Shown piece by piece: positions 32,051 to 42,855 of a stretch of DNA of 64,000 nucleotides (positions are counted from its first letter, which is position 1; each line of letters starts with the position of its first letter). Both the position numbers and the translations under genes were made by a program. Under the pieces are notes generated by a model. It saw nothing but the letters and a program-made list of their open reading frames with translations. It had not been told where the DNA came from and made no database searches. Where the stretch lies: NCBI GenBank assembly GCA_034769895.1, contig CM068373.1, positions 200,426,134-200,490,133 of the forward strand, read 5' to 3'. The DNA is from Magicicada septendecula (taxonomy: Eukaryota; Arthropoda; Insecta; Hemiptera; Cicadidae).

Positions 32051-34188
32051 AATTAAAAAGGAAGGTTATTTTTTATTTATTTTTATTAGTCAACTTGTAG
32101 AACGGACGACGTGATCTTGAGAAACATCCCAACTTCAGAATCTTTTTCATATCTTTTAGTTTATCCAATTCAGTATACTTTTTCGTCCTTTTCATAGCTT
32201 AAAAATTTCACTCCATCGTTACATCGTGTTCTGAATACATTTCTCTGCCTCAGATTATAAACATTTGATAATGTTTTTTATTCTTGGATGTGGTCTTCCA
32301 ACGTGGCTGTTTAGTTTCTGATGCGTGCTTGTACGGTATTATTCATTGTATGACGTCGGAAGTAGCAGTTCCGTAACTCCTGTGGCACTAATCATTGTCT
32401 AGCTATTGTTCTACGAAACAATTAAAGAATTAATCGAGTTTCTCTTCCTCTGGAACTTGACCATGGATATACTACCAGCCACATTCTACATCTTTTCGAA
32501 GGAAAGCAAGTGTAGCACACATTAGGATTTTTGTGCTCCCTAAGTCATTTGAATGTGTATACTCGTGCAAAGTGACTACTGCAGCTTTTGAATTTTCCAT
32601 TCATGAAAAATTACTTTTAATCTTTCAAACTCTCTTTTCTATTGATTTAACCAAAAATCGGGAGCTTAGCTTGCACAACGTCTTCGCCCGGACGGAAACT
32701 ACTCTCGTCAATTTTCAAACCGGGACAATTGACAAACTGGCCGGGACCCCGGGATCAGGTCGTCAAACCGGGACAATCCCGGTCAAACCGGGACGTATGG
32801 TAAGCCTATTTATACATGTGTTTATCGGTTTTCAATATTGATGTGAGCATTGTACTGTAGAATTAGGAAGCGATTGTATTGAACGAATCACGATTATCAA
32901 ATGGTATACGATATTCCTTTTAGTTCAACAATTCCGTCATCTCGTCTCCGGTACTTTGGAAAGCCATTGTTATTTTCAATAGTTTAACGTAAAATGTTGC
33001 TCGGTTATTATGTGTACATATTCCATCAATCATGCAAGGAACATTAGGATTACGAGCTCTACAAGATCCATGTATCATTCGAGATAACAATTTTATGAAT
33101 CCTTGGAAAAGTGATACGGCACAAAACTTAGAATAAGCAAGAGGTAGTGTATTAACTTTTTAAATTGTATATTATTATTATTTTTATTATGTTTTTACTA
33201 TAAAATATTCATATTATTTTAATATGATTTTCTGGAACACGTTTGGTGGAAACGTAAAACCGGCCAGCTGATAAATAAGAGGTTGCGAGTTCAGACGTAG
33301 ATGTGTATATATGTGTCAGCCAAAACAGTGTTTTGTAAACGTACACGTCTGTCATTACAACATTAAGAATGTTATTTGACCTTGAGTAGGTACTCATGTT
33401 GACGGGAATGAGAAATCTTGTGGTGTTAGCGCTGAATAGCCACAACACAGGGGGGGCCATTCCGGCTTCCCGCGCTAACCTAGCGATCAGCTGTTTTTGC
33501 CGCGTGACGTCCGACTGGTGGAAGAAATACGCGTGAGTCTTGATTTACCATGCAATCTTACCTGAGGCAATGTCCTACTTAGCATCTCTCTGCTGTTTAC
33601 ACGAAATATTAACAATAATTGTAATGAGCTATTCATATAGAAAAAGGATTAAACAACAAGATTAAATGGTTTGCGGCAAAAAATAATGGTAAAATCTATT
33701 TCTACATTTAATAGAAAAGTAAGCAAGTCTGTCCACATATAACATTGACAAAATGGCACAAGATGTAAAATTAAGTCGGAATTTTTTATTATTCGTTAAT
33801 TTTATATTAATAGAATTATTTCGATTGTTATTAATTTACTTAGAAACCTCAGATGATACTGATATTTTTCAGTGAAACGTGCGTCAGGTGTTAAAAAGAA
33901 TATACGAAATTATACTACTTGCAGAAGAAACAAATTGAAAACATCACAAATTTTATATATATATATATAATATGCCTGCGTGGGTGGATGCGCGTACGTG
34001 CACACGCGTGCGCGCATGAGTGCGTGTATAAACATTTCTATGTAGTATAATATATTTGAAACAAGCTTCCAATTATTATAATTATAATCAATATCATAAT
34101 CATTTTCTTTATCTACATTTTCTACATTCTACATTATCTACATTGAAATTTATTGACATTTAAAAGATACATTAAATATACTGTATTG
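30942..34188. other. 3.2 kb without a recognised gene
   Basis: Contains simple repeats: (CA)n at 31976-31992, (CT)n at 32009-32049, (TA)n at 33954-33970. A GGGACAATCCCGGTCAAACC block at about 32765-32795 ending in CGTATGGTAAGC looks like one end of a DNA transposon (the CAGGGTTRCCATACGTCCCGG-type terminus), with no partner found. No ORF above 110 codons. Confidence 0.5.
32755..32808 (-). mobile_element. Possible single terminus of a DNA transposon
   Basis: Read on the minus strand the segment begins CTTACCATACGTCCCGGTTT and continues with CCGGGATTGTCCCGG repeats. Similar termini occur in animal DNA transposons and MITEs. With no matching second end, this is a weak call. Confidence 0.3.
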
Positions 34189-34434
34189 AAAGGGACACTG
34201 TGCGCTGCGCCGTACGCTAGACAGAAAGGGTATAATAAGCAACTATCTCGCTCTAGCTTCGTCGTCAAACACGCGGCCGCATGAGTAAGTTTTATTCAAT
34301 CCATTTTTGCAGTTCAACCTGCGATAACTTCAAAACCAATAAATATACAGCAATTCTGAAAACTGCATTGTGTTCAGTAATTAAATCTCTATAACTAGCC
34401 AAAATCTCAATTAATATAATTAACAATTACAGAA
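34189..34434 (+). repeat. 245-bp dispersed repeat, copy 2
   Basis: Direct-orientation partner of 30698-30941, with roughly two dozen differences concentrated in the first 120 bases. The last 120 bases are almost identical. Confidence 0.85.
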
Positions 34435-35189
34435 GATACACAGAAGAAGAACGTGTTTTTTTAGACGTTTCTATTGGTTTAGCATTTGCATTTGTACACT
34501 GTACTCTTAACTACATATTATACTAATGTACAATGAAGATATACTTATTATATCTTTATTTAGTATATAGTTATTTACGTGTCAAGAAAAGAACGTGTGA
34601 ATAAAGTGATCACAACATTTTATACCTTATATGTTTTCTGTCATTGAATGATTAACCCACTTTTTAATAACAGCGTTGAAAAATAGTTGATTACGTCTTT
34701 CAAAGATTATTTTTACTACGGTACTGAAATTAAAAATAACTAAGATCGTATACAGGAATTAAACGTAGGCGACTGGAAGCAGTAATTGTATAAACAGCCG
34801 AGACACACCACCTGCTAATATTGCAGGAATTGCTTACGTTCAGTAGACTTGGCAACGTTGTGACCTTCGTGACTTTATATACATTTTGTGGCAACACTGT
34901 GCATATTTTTCATCACTAAAAGCTAAACCGATATCCGTGATAAAATAGTAATGCATTTTTTTACACGTGTGAGTCGTTTGTAACGATAAAGTTAACAGGG
35001 TAATTATTATTCAACTTTTTTCAACAAACTATCTTGAAACGGATATATATTTTTACGGTTTTTTATGCTGATTACGAATATGTAAGAATAAAATGTCTAA
35101 GCTTACTTGTAACTTTTATATATGGGGTCTCAAAAAGATGAACTTCTCTGGTCAGAACTTGCATGTTTAGCTAATGATGGATAAACGTG

Positions 35190-35233
<44 letters not shown>
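34435..35233. other. Non-coding DNA ending in an (AT)n microsatellite
   Basis: No gene. The (AT)n run at 35193-35229 directly abuts the left Penelope-like arm, which suggests insertion at, or generation of, the microsatellite. Confidence 0.6.
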
Positions 35234-36066
35234 CACTTTCTGCTACAGTCCGTTTCTTGATGTATATAATACATTTAATATTTATATTTAAATTTACCTG
35301 AAGATGTTATTTTTCTATTTGGTACATGTTTCGAGAGTTCCTGTTCTCTCATCTTCAGCCTTCGCGATCTTGTTTCTGGTGAAGTACTTGTGTGTTGGCT
35401 GCTGGATGAAATTAGGGTTAGTTGTAGGTCTTTGGTATTTTAAAGTTGTATTATTGTGTGTGATTGTGGTATATGTTTTTGTATTTTGTGTATTTTCGAT
35501 GTTGAGTGCTTTGAATATTGTGTCATATTTTGTATTGATTTGTATTTGTTCTGGTATTAGTTTGTTTTGTGTTTTATGTTTGTATATTTGTAAATTTTCC
35601 CAAATGTTCATTATGGTGCCTTTGTGTGGTATATGTTTTATTAGTGATACATTGGTTATGTCTGGGAATTCGTGTCCTGTGTTTATTGCATGTGTGGCTA
35701 AATTGGATTTATATATTCCTGGTTTTTTGTATGCGTTTAGGTGTTCAAAATAACGTTTTTTCAGCTGTTTTTTGTTTGTCCTATGTAACATTTATTGCAA
35801 TCTTGGTATTCAATTTTGTATATAGCGTTAGTTGTTGTATTATCTTTGTTGTGTGAGCTATTTAGAATTTGTAATTTATTTTTATTAGTTTTGTATGCTA
35901 TTTTTATATCTGTGTTTTAAATAGTTTTGTTAGTTTTGGCATTTTATTATTTATGTATGTGAATGTGGCCCATTTTATGTTGTTGTTATTATTTATGTGT
36001 TGTTCATTTTGATTAATTCTTAATTGTTCAGTTTTTATTTTATATTTGATTTTATTTTCTATTTGA
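35234..36066 (-). mobile_element. Penelope-like retroelement copy A, 5'-truncated, GIY-YIG part only
   Basis: On the minus strand this encodes the C-terminal GIY-YIG endonuclease region of a Penelope-like element (pieces from about 36060 down to 35315), followed by the hammerhead-bearing 3' end. The frame is broken by one missing A in the run of the conserved GQTKK segment (A6 here, A7 in copy B), so only the part after it, 35791-35315, is open. The reverse transcriptase domain is absent. It is the mirror image of copy B. Confidence 0.85.
35321..35360 (-). ncRNA. Hammerhead-ribozyme-like motif, Penelope-like copy A
   Basis: Minus strand: GG, then CUGAAGA (fits CUGANGA), a stem II of GAGAG/CUCUC around a 7-8 base loop, GAA followed by the self-complementary ACAUGU (very short stem III), an A at the cleavage position, and CC closing stem I. 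All core positions are present. Confidence 0.6.
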
Positions 36067-36090
36067 ACAAAATACTGTGAAACAAGTACT

Positions 36091-36720
36091 GTGAACAAAA
36101 TAGAAAATAAAATCAAATATAAAATAAATACTGAACAATTAAGAATTACTCAAAATGAACACCACATAAATAATAACAACAACAAAAAATGGGCCACATT
36201 CACATACATAAATAATAAAATGCCAAAACTAACAAAAATATTTAAAAACACAGATATAAAAATAGCATACAAAACTAATAAAAATAAATTACAAATTCTA
36301 AATAGCTCACACAACAAATATAATACAACTAACGGTATATACAAAATTGAATGCCAAGATTGTAATAAATGTTACATAGGACAAACAAAAAAACAGCTGA
36401 AAAAACGTTATTTTGAACACCTAAATGCATACAAAAAACCAGAAATATATAAATCCAATTTAGCCACACATGCAATAAACACAGGACACGAATTCCCAGA
36501 CATAACCAATGTATCACTAATAAAACATATACCACACAAAGGCACCATAATGAACATTTGGGAAAATTTACAAATATACAAACATAAAACACAAAACAAA
36601 CTAATACCAGAACAAATACAAATCAATACAAAACATGACACAATATTCAAAGCAATCAACATCGAAAATACACAAAATACAAAAACATATACCACAATCA
36701 CACACATAATACAACTTTAA
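36091..36720 (+). CDS. GIY-YIG endonuclease domain of Penelope-like copy B (partial gene)
   Basis: A 209-codon frame is open from the 5' truncation point. It contains GIYKIECQDCNKCYIGQ at about residues 82-98, with the GIY and YIG motifs 10 residues apart and a Cys-x-x-Cys between them, the arrangement typical of Penelope-like elements. KKRYFEHLNAY follows (the catalytic Arg/His neighbourhood), then HAINTGHEF. No ATG near the start belongs to the original gene, so it is only the 3' part of a reverse transcriptase-endonuclease gene. In the full element this domain nicks target DNA for priming. Confidence 0.85.
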   Translation: MNKIENKIKYKINTEQLRITQNEHHINNNNNKKWATFTYINNKMPKLTKIFKNTDIKIAYKTNKNKLQILNSSHNKYNTTNGIYKIECQDCNKCYIGQTKKQLKKRYFEHLNAYKKPEIYKSNLATHAINTGHEFPDITNVSLIKHIPHKGTIMNIWENLQIYKHKTQNKLIPEQIQINTKHDTIFKAINIENTQNTKTYTTITHIIQL

Positions 36721-36900
36721 AATACCAAAGACCAACAAACAACCTTAATAGAATCCAGCAGCCAACACACAAATACTTCACCAGAAACAAAATCGTGAAG
36801 GCTGAAGATGAGAGAACAGGAACTCTCGAAACATGTTCCAAATAGAAAAATAACATCTTGAGGTAAATTTAATTATAAATATTAAATGTATATATATATA
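36098..36900 (+). mobile_element. Penelope-like retroelement copy B, 5'-truncated, head-to-head with copy A
   Basis: This is the reverse complement of copy A with a few percent divergence; paired positions sum to about 72,160. It contains the intact GIY-YIG region and the 3' hammerhead motif and ends in AT-rich DNA with a short (TA)n run at 36889-36903. Palindromic and partial tandem copies are a known habit of Penelope-like elements. Confidence 0.85.
36800..36839 (+). ncRNA. Hammerhead-ribozyme-like motif, Penelope-like copy B
   Basis: Same as copy A on the plus strand, with U instead of A at the cleavage position (both are allowed H17 residues). Very short stem III is known for Penelope-like hammerheads, which are thought to work best as dimers. 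Confidence 0.6.
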
Positions 36901-36904
36901 TATT

Positions 36905-37413
36905 ATATTTAATTTTTATAACGAATTTACCTCAAGGTATTTCTTTCCTTATTAGGAACATGTTTCGGGTACCATTTTGTAGCCATCCTCAACCTTTCGG
37001 ATTTTGTGTCTGGTGAAGTACATGTGTGTTGGTTGGTTGTTATTGTAGCTTCCTGTTGGCTTCTGGTACTTTAAATTGGTTTTATTGCGTGTGATTGTTG
37101 TGTATGTATTAGTATTTTGTCTATTTTTGATGTTGAGTGCTTTGAAAATTGTGTCATGTTTTGTATTGATTTGTATTTGTTCAGGTATTAGTTTGTTTTG
37201 TGTTTTATGTTTGTATATTTGTAAATTATCCCAAATGTTCATTATGGTGCCTTTGTGCTGTATGTGTTTTATTAGTGTCATGTTGGTTATGTTTGGGAAT
37301 TCATGTCCAGTGTTTATTGCATGTGTGACCAAATTAGATTTGTATATTTCTGGTTTTTTTGTATGAATTTAGGTGTTCAAAATAACGTTTTTTCAGTTGT
37401 TTTTTTTTTTGTT
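36905..37413 (-). mobile_element. Penelope-like retroelement copy C, 5'-truncated
   Basis: On the minus strand the frame 37332-36952 matches the same C-terminal region as copies A and B (HAINTGHEFPNITN, then LIPEQIQINTKHDT) with about 20% difference. It is truncated upstream in the GIY-YIG motif near a long T-run (37390-37410). Its 3' end faces that of copy B. Confidence 0.8.
36955..36994 (-). ncRNA. Variant hammerhead-like motif, Penelope-like copy C
   Basis: Aligned with copies A and B: UUGAGGA stands in place of CUGANGA (first core base changed), followed by a weaker stem II and GAA-ACAUGU-U. The altered C3 should abolish cleavage. Confidence 0.35.
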
Positions 37414-37431
37414 CCAGAAGATGTTCCAGAA
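37412..37431. promoter_or_regulatory. Heat-shock-element-like double TTCnnGAA
   Basis: TTCCAGAAGATGTTCCAGAA contains two TTCCAGAA palindromes 4 bases apart, close to the consensus of alternating nGAAn/nTTCn units. It lies at the truncated edge of Penelope-like copy C and about 230 bases before a TATA box. Confidence 0.35.
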
Positions 37432-37651
37432 ATCGTGGACTGCTTTCTGGTCCACGAGTTGAGGAACGTTGCGTAGTTACAAGTGCTCTGGAATTGGGTG
37501 TAAACTATAGGAGTGCACGACCTTCACACATTGCGCCGATCGAATGCGGTAGAATAAGCAGGAAACGACTGGAACACCTGTCTCAAACCGCATCGCTTGT
37601 TGGGTAATTGGCGTGTGTGAAACGTTACGTAATTGTCTCTTCTTCTCAGCG

Positions 37652-37683
37652 TATATAAGTAAACGAGGAAACTCCGGGGCAGT
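37652..37683 (+). promoter_or_regulatory. TATA box and initiator, possible heat-shock-type promoter
   Basis: TATATAAG is at 37652-37659 and a CAGT initiator at 37680-37683, correct spacing for a core promoter. No long ORF follows; the first ATG after about 80 bases opens only 14 codons. A diverged homologue of the upstream 240 bases is at 46,950-47,160. Confidence 0.35.
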
Positions 37684-37689
37684 AGTGAA

Positions 37690-38930
37690 AAATCAAACCA
37701 TTAACTGGTAGTACTGACGAGGCAGAAATTTTGTTTAACTGTGGCGTCATTCTTAATTTAAACATGGAAATAGATAGAACATATTTTAACAAACCAGCTG
37801 AATTATAAACTTTCAATAAAAGTTTTATTTGTCCTGAATAAAGGAAAATCTACATCCGAGACCATAACAAGAATACTTGGAAATACAATGACTGTAAAAT
37901 AACTTTATCCAAGTTTTGACTATGCACATGCTAGGAAAGACGTTAAACAGGCAAGTAGCTAAGTCGATAGTGTAATACAAATTTCCTGTAAGTGGGGACT
38001 ATTAACTAATGCGTCTAATTATATGCGTAGTTAGTTAAAAAGTAATATTATTGAAGAGAAATCAAAATAATAGTGCACTACATTGCAGTCATCACTAATG
38101 TTGAGAAAATCTTCTATTCGGGTACAGGTTTGGATACCAACAAATAAGATACACACTACATACTACTTCTGAGTGAATTTGTACCCTCAATGAGAATTAC
38201 ATGAAAAGAAAAATAAAAAACCTTTTACGCCTTCAACTTACATTAGTGTAGAATTTCAATGATATTTTAGGAATACTACGGTCTATGTTTAGATGGAAAG
38301 CAGCAATCCTTTAACGGCAGTGTGGAGGTGAATGTGGTGAAAACTATTTTTTACGAAAAACTTGAAGTGAAAGAAACGGATTACAAAACTGATATTCAGT
38401 TACGGCGTTTCACTTAATAGTTTTCAATAATTTAATTTTTGGTTTCGTCAGAGACTGTCGTATCGCTGTCCAATTCGATGGACATACGTCGGTACCTGCA
38501 TGTGAAGCCCAGGCTAAAATTGCTAGAGTTACTGGGTTGTCATTACTTTAACTTTGTAATACGAACGTTACGTCACATGTATTCATCTCTCCATTTAAAC
38601 TGTGTTACCACCATTGTGCAAAGAGGTGCACCCATCCGTCTAGGCGTGTCTACTCCAATGTTTCTGTATACTAAGCGGGAGTCGACCCATGAGCTCTCTC
38701 AGCAGGTAACTTTTCAAAAACCGTTTAGTGAAAATAACTCCCGTTTGCAATACGATAGGTTGAGGTAGTCTAGGACACTCAACGATTTTGATTCCCTGCT
38801 TTCGAGAAGATCCTAACTTAGTCTTATCCCATTCAATGCCGCGGACGTGAAGATATGTGTTGAACAAAGCAATATGGACGTAAACCGTTCAGTGACTGAT
38901 ATTGTAATGTGAAATAGAATTGAATGTAAT
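37690..38930. other. Non-coding DNA
   Basis: No gene, repeat or element recognised. The 109-codon frame at 38439-38768 has no recognisable features. Confidence 0.5.
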
Positions 38931-39174
38931 AATTCTGCTATAATTTTATACAAACCACTAAGTTATCTTTGGTATTGACGAGCTGTAAAAAACAACAAGT
39001 ATAATACGAATGTAGTAGATAAAATATTTAATAATATAAAACGAAGAGAAGAAACAAAAAATGAGAATAGTAAAGAAAAGAAGGAGTATAAGGATCCATA
39101 TCTTATGTAGGTTATAACACAAGAAAGATACAAAAATGTTTTAGGTAATATAATATAGAGGTAGCGGTTAAAAA

Positions 39175-39582
39175 ATCGAAAACCGTGTTTGATGTAATAA
39201 ATACTACGAATTTTGAAGAAGAAGACATATTGAAGAAAAGTGGAGTATATATGCTCAGTTGCGGGGAATGTGAAAACGTGTATTGGGCAAAACGGGTCGT
39301 CAATTTTGCCAGAGATTTAAAGAACATAGGAGGGGTGAAGGAGAGTTAACGACGAATTCATTATACGCTAAGCATTTTATAGAAGAAGGACATACATTCA
39401 TAGACCCACTCGTAAATTATAAGATAATGAAAGTGATGAGTAAACAAAGAAAAAGGAAATTAAAGGAAGAAGTGGAAATATTGAAAATAAGAAATGAAAA
39501 TGAAAAACGACTAATGAATATAAAAACCACATTTGAAAATGAAGAAATATTTAGCAGCTTATTAGACAACAAAAAAGAGTAA
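39175..39582 (+). pseudogene. GIY-YIG endonuclease fragment of copy D, frameshifted
   Basis: One frame from about 39173 ends its GIY-like half with GVYMLSCGECENVY; the other continues from 39283 with GKTGRQFCQRFKEHRRG and then HFIEEGHTF, and stays open to 39582. One or two bases are missing exactly in the YIG motif (39279-39285), so the domain is split. The C-terminal third is a charged, probably helical segment rich in Lys and Glu. Confidence 0.75.
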
Positions 39583-39729
39583 GTTAACGTAAATACGGCT
39601 ACAAAATTGGTAATGTAAGACAACCCACTATGGGTGGAGCTAAGTAAGACGTTACTTCGTCAGGGGGCGGGGCTAGATAGGTCCGGTAAAACGGTATATA
39701 AGAAGTGAACGGGTTCATATTTCTCTGTT

Positions 39730-39778
39730 GGTAAATGACCTGAAGATGGCTTGACTGCCGAAAGCGCTCGTCAATACC
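39730..39778 (+). ncRNA. Hammerhead ribozyme, Penelope-like copy D (best example in the window)
   Basis: Stem I is GGTA-aat-GAC paired with GTC-aa-TACC. The core CUGAAGA begins at 39740. Stem II is a GGC/GCC hairpin, then GAA, and stem III is the self-complementary AGCGCU followed by C as the cleavage-position base (39769). Every conserved core position is present, and both helical parts of stem I pair on either side of an internal loop. Confidence 0.75.
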
Positions 39779-39892
39779 AAAGATAACTTAGTGGTTTGTA
39801 TAAAATTATAGTAGAAATATTTGAGACCACTAACACTCCAATATAACAATAAATGTAATAAGCTAACTGTATTAGCAGAAATACTTCATAAT

Positions 39893-40020
39893 GCCATTTT
39901 TTTCGTATTGGCCATCTAAAGACCACATGCCAATTTCAATTCTTTACTCTTTGTTCTTTTCATTTCTCCAATATTCTTTCATCTTATCACTAAGTCTCCG
40001 ACCTGGAGTAGTGCCTTTAT
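39893..40020 (-). mobile_element. 3' end fragment of a non-LTR retrotransposon
   Basis: About 100 bases match the 3' end of the non-LTR fragment at 59,321 (GGCCATCTAA-GACCACAT-CCAAT, then CAATTCTTTACTCTTTGTTC), with a T-run on the outer edge that is the poly(A) tail of a minus-strand insertion. Confidence 0.65.
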
Positions 40021-40773
40021 TTAGCGGACTTTCCATACTGAAATTGAAATTGTATAGAGTGCAAAAGTAGGAATTAAATTCCGAGGTAAGATCGAATTGT
40101 TAGTCCGAAATGATTGTTTTCCTGGTTTACTCCACTAGGTTCTTCCGCTGTCTCCGTTGGGAACCGAGGTGCCTCATCCACCTTTGAGACCGTTGACCGG
40201 GTTCCACCTGTAACACTAGGCAGGGGCCCTTACTGGGTGCTATCATTCGGAGCCAGATGAACCCAGGTTTTTGAAGAGGTCTGGTCCTCTAAAACTCTTC
40301 CGCACGTCCTGCTTTTGGATCATCGAGATCTCTTCCACCATTCCGTCCGTTGGTCTTCACAGAGGCCCGTTAGCATCTGTAGCTACAATAATGTCATTTT
40401 TTATATTTTCAAATATTTTTTAACAATGTGACTAATGTGATTTTAATTTAGTTTTTTGCTTTTAATCTTGTGATAATTTTTATAGTAAAAATATATTACG
40501 TTGGAAAATTTATTTTCATAAGAATTAACTAGAGGAAACTTTATTGTAGTCTTGTGGTGGATTTGTTGATGATTGCGATTAAAACGTGATGAAATGTGCG
40601 ACGAAATCAAAGTAGATGACGTACGTTGGTAAGTAAAGCAACATAGGTAGAGTATCAAATGTTAAAGTAACACTACGTTGGTAATCACACAACAAGGCAA
40701 ACAAGGACTAGTTGTCTTTCTACTAATATTACGTTACTTATTATACCTTGAGTTTGCACCACTCTGCTTGTTA
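40021..40773. other. Non-coding interval with a GC-rich patch
   Basis: 40,134-40,380 is clearly GC-richer than its surroundings and contains no ORF. It may be a SINE or gene fragment; unrecognised. Confidence 0.4.
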
Positions 40774-41148
40774 TACTACAATTTTTACAGGAGAGTGATT
40801 GACGTTTGTCTGCAAGTGACGGGGGAAGTGGTGTTTAGAGCGGTCTGATTGGCCGAAACTATACAGCACAGCGTTGTCAACTCGTACTTGTTGTTCCGCT
40901 GTTTGTGCGTTACCACGTACTCGTAGTAAATTGAACAGCAGGCCTAGTGCGTTTACTACGGTTTAATGTGAGTGAAATTTAACAGTTTTAAAATTTACAA
41001 TATTATCATATTTTAGTGCATTTGCATGATTAAGTGATATTTTTTAAATTTAGTGATTATTAGTCTAATATTCAGAAGTGATTTTGTGGTAAAATTTAAG
41101 TATTTAGTGGACTAAGTGATAGTGATTGTAAATATTATCCATTCAGCT

Positions 41149-42530
41149 ATGTCCGACGCCAGTACGAGTGCTTCAGCTATACGCAAGACAAGAAAAAGGA
41201 AAGTATTTAATGGACAGGCAAGACAACTTATCTGTTCAGTACGTGAATATTTTGAAAAAGAAAAAGCAAACGGGGGGCCGTTAATTTCTTTTAATAAAGT
41301 TTTAGAGCGTACAGCTGCCGCATGCGAAGTAGGGAAGAATCTTATAGTACGTATAGGAAAAGAGAAAGACGATCTTCTTACTGATTTTAGTGATACAGAG
41401 CCCAAGTTTCATACACCTAATAAAAAAAGAAATATAGACAAAAAAGTTACAAAGTTAGATTCTTTCCAAGAAAATGAAATTCGACAGCATATTTATAGCT
41501 ACTATTGTAGAAAAGAGCACCCAACAATAAATAAACTTCATAAGTCGTTAGCAGCAGCTGATCTTTTTGCCGGTAGTAAATCATCTGTTAGGAAAGTATT
41601 GCAAAATATCGGTTTTAAGTTTACAAACATTTCGGGGAGAAAAGTTCTTATGGTAAGTGAAGGTGTAGTTGATTTACGTTGTAGATTTCTACGAGAAATT
41701 CAAACTAAATCTATTGAAGACATAGTCTGGTTAGACGAAACATGGGTAAACATAGGTCACAGTTTACGAAAAGGCTGGACAGATGATACTGTGGAAGGAA
41801 CAATGAAAATACCTTCAGGACGAGGGGTAGATATATTATTGTACACGCTGAGACATCAAAAGGTTTCATACCTAACTGTTTTTATGCCTTTAAGTCAAAG
41901 AAAACGAGTGACTTCCACGAGGAAATGAACTCTGAAAACTTTACCAAGTGGTTCACAGACTCGTTATTAAAATACCTCACAGTGCCGTCAACTGTTGTAA
42001 TGGATAACGCCCCTTATCACTCGGTTATATACGACAAAGCGCCAACATTAGCTACACGTAAAGAAGAAATTATTCACTGGCTTCATGAACATAACATTTC
42101 TACGACTGTTAGCATGAAAAATGCAGAGCTATTGGATCTGGTGTCAGGTTGTAAACCCCGCTTTCCGGAATACGTAATTGACAAAGTAGCGCAAGAACAT
42201 GGCCATAAAGTAGTAAGATTACCACCGTATCATTGTCATTTTAACCCCATTGAGTTAATTTGGGCACAAGTAAAGGGATATGTAGCAAGAAATAATAAGA
42301 CTTTTACAGGAACTGAAGTAGAAAAATTGATACGCGAGGGCATTACGAATGTTACTGCAGACGATTGGAGAAAAGCAGTGATGCATACAAAGAAAGTAAT
42401 TGACGAAGCATGGAGCAACGAAGGCATATTAGAAGACGCCGTGGAACAACTGGTAATAAATTTGGGGACAGAATCCAGTGACTCGAGTGACACTGGTAGC
42501 GACATAAGTGGTGTAACACCTTTAGATTAA
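41149..42530 (+). pseudogene. DD82E-type transposase, one frameshift
   Basis: The ATG at 41149 starts the more likely N-terminus (the frame opens at 41116 without ATG). The first frame runs to 41928 and includes a helix-turn-helix region and the first catalytic Asp in IVWLDETWVN. The second frame runs to 42530, with the second Asp in VVMDNAPYHS, the catalytic Glu in HFNPIELIW, and an acidic Ser/Asp-rich tail. I count 82 residues between the second Asp and the Glu, far more than the 34-41 of Tc1/mariner. As I recall, this matches a group described as DD82E/Sailor. The frames meet at about 41,880-41,895, where one base has been gained or lost. Apart from this the copy looks young, so it may have been active recently. 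Confidence 0.88.
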
Positions 42531-42855
42531 CGGCACAGGCAGAAAACTACAGACAGGTAATAATAATTTCATTTTCAGTTTTGTTTTTATGGTAAAAGTA
42601 ATAAAAACAAAACATTGACTCTTATATTGCTGTCTTATATTTTTTATTATTGTTAATTTTTACTTTATTTATACACTAAGTTGATTATTGCACATTTGCA
42701 CATTGTCACATTTATCGTTAAATCAAAAAAATAAATATTCTGAATATTTGAAGTTAATTTAAAAAAACACTGAAGTTAATTAAGTTCTCGTTTATTATTC
42801 TCGTAAGAATTCACATTTTTAGTTTATGAATTATCTGTAGCTACAACTGAATAAA

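Larger units (their letters stand above)
38931..39822 (+). mobile_element. Penelope-like retroelement copy D with inverted terminal copies
   Basis: A short element with a GIY-YIG fragment, bounded on the right by a hammerhead followed by a tail of about 45 bases (39769-39815), and on the left by the inverted copy of exactly that tail (about 38931-38982). It is a different family from copies A-C. The reverse transcriptase region is missing or reduced to decayed sequence at 39,000-39,170. Confidence 0.75.

Noticed and set aside
32755-32808. Complete MITE
   Set aside because: Only one terminus-like block was found; no matching opposite end or target duplication within several kb.
35304-35753. 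149-codon plus-strand frame with hydrophobic, membrane-like composition
   Set aside because: It is the antisense of the GIY-YIG region of Penelope-like copy A; antisense of Lys/Asn-rich sequence gives a false hydrophobic protein. The similar minus-strand frames over copy B are rejected for the same reason.
38439-38768. 109-codon frame as a host gene
   Set aside because: No recognisable domain, no splice or promoter support, and composition like the surroundings.
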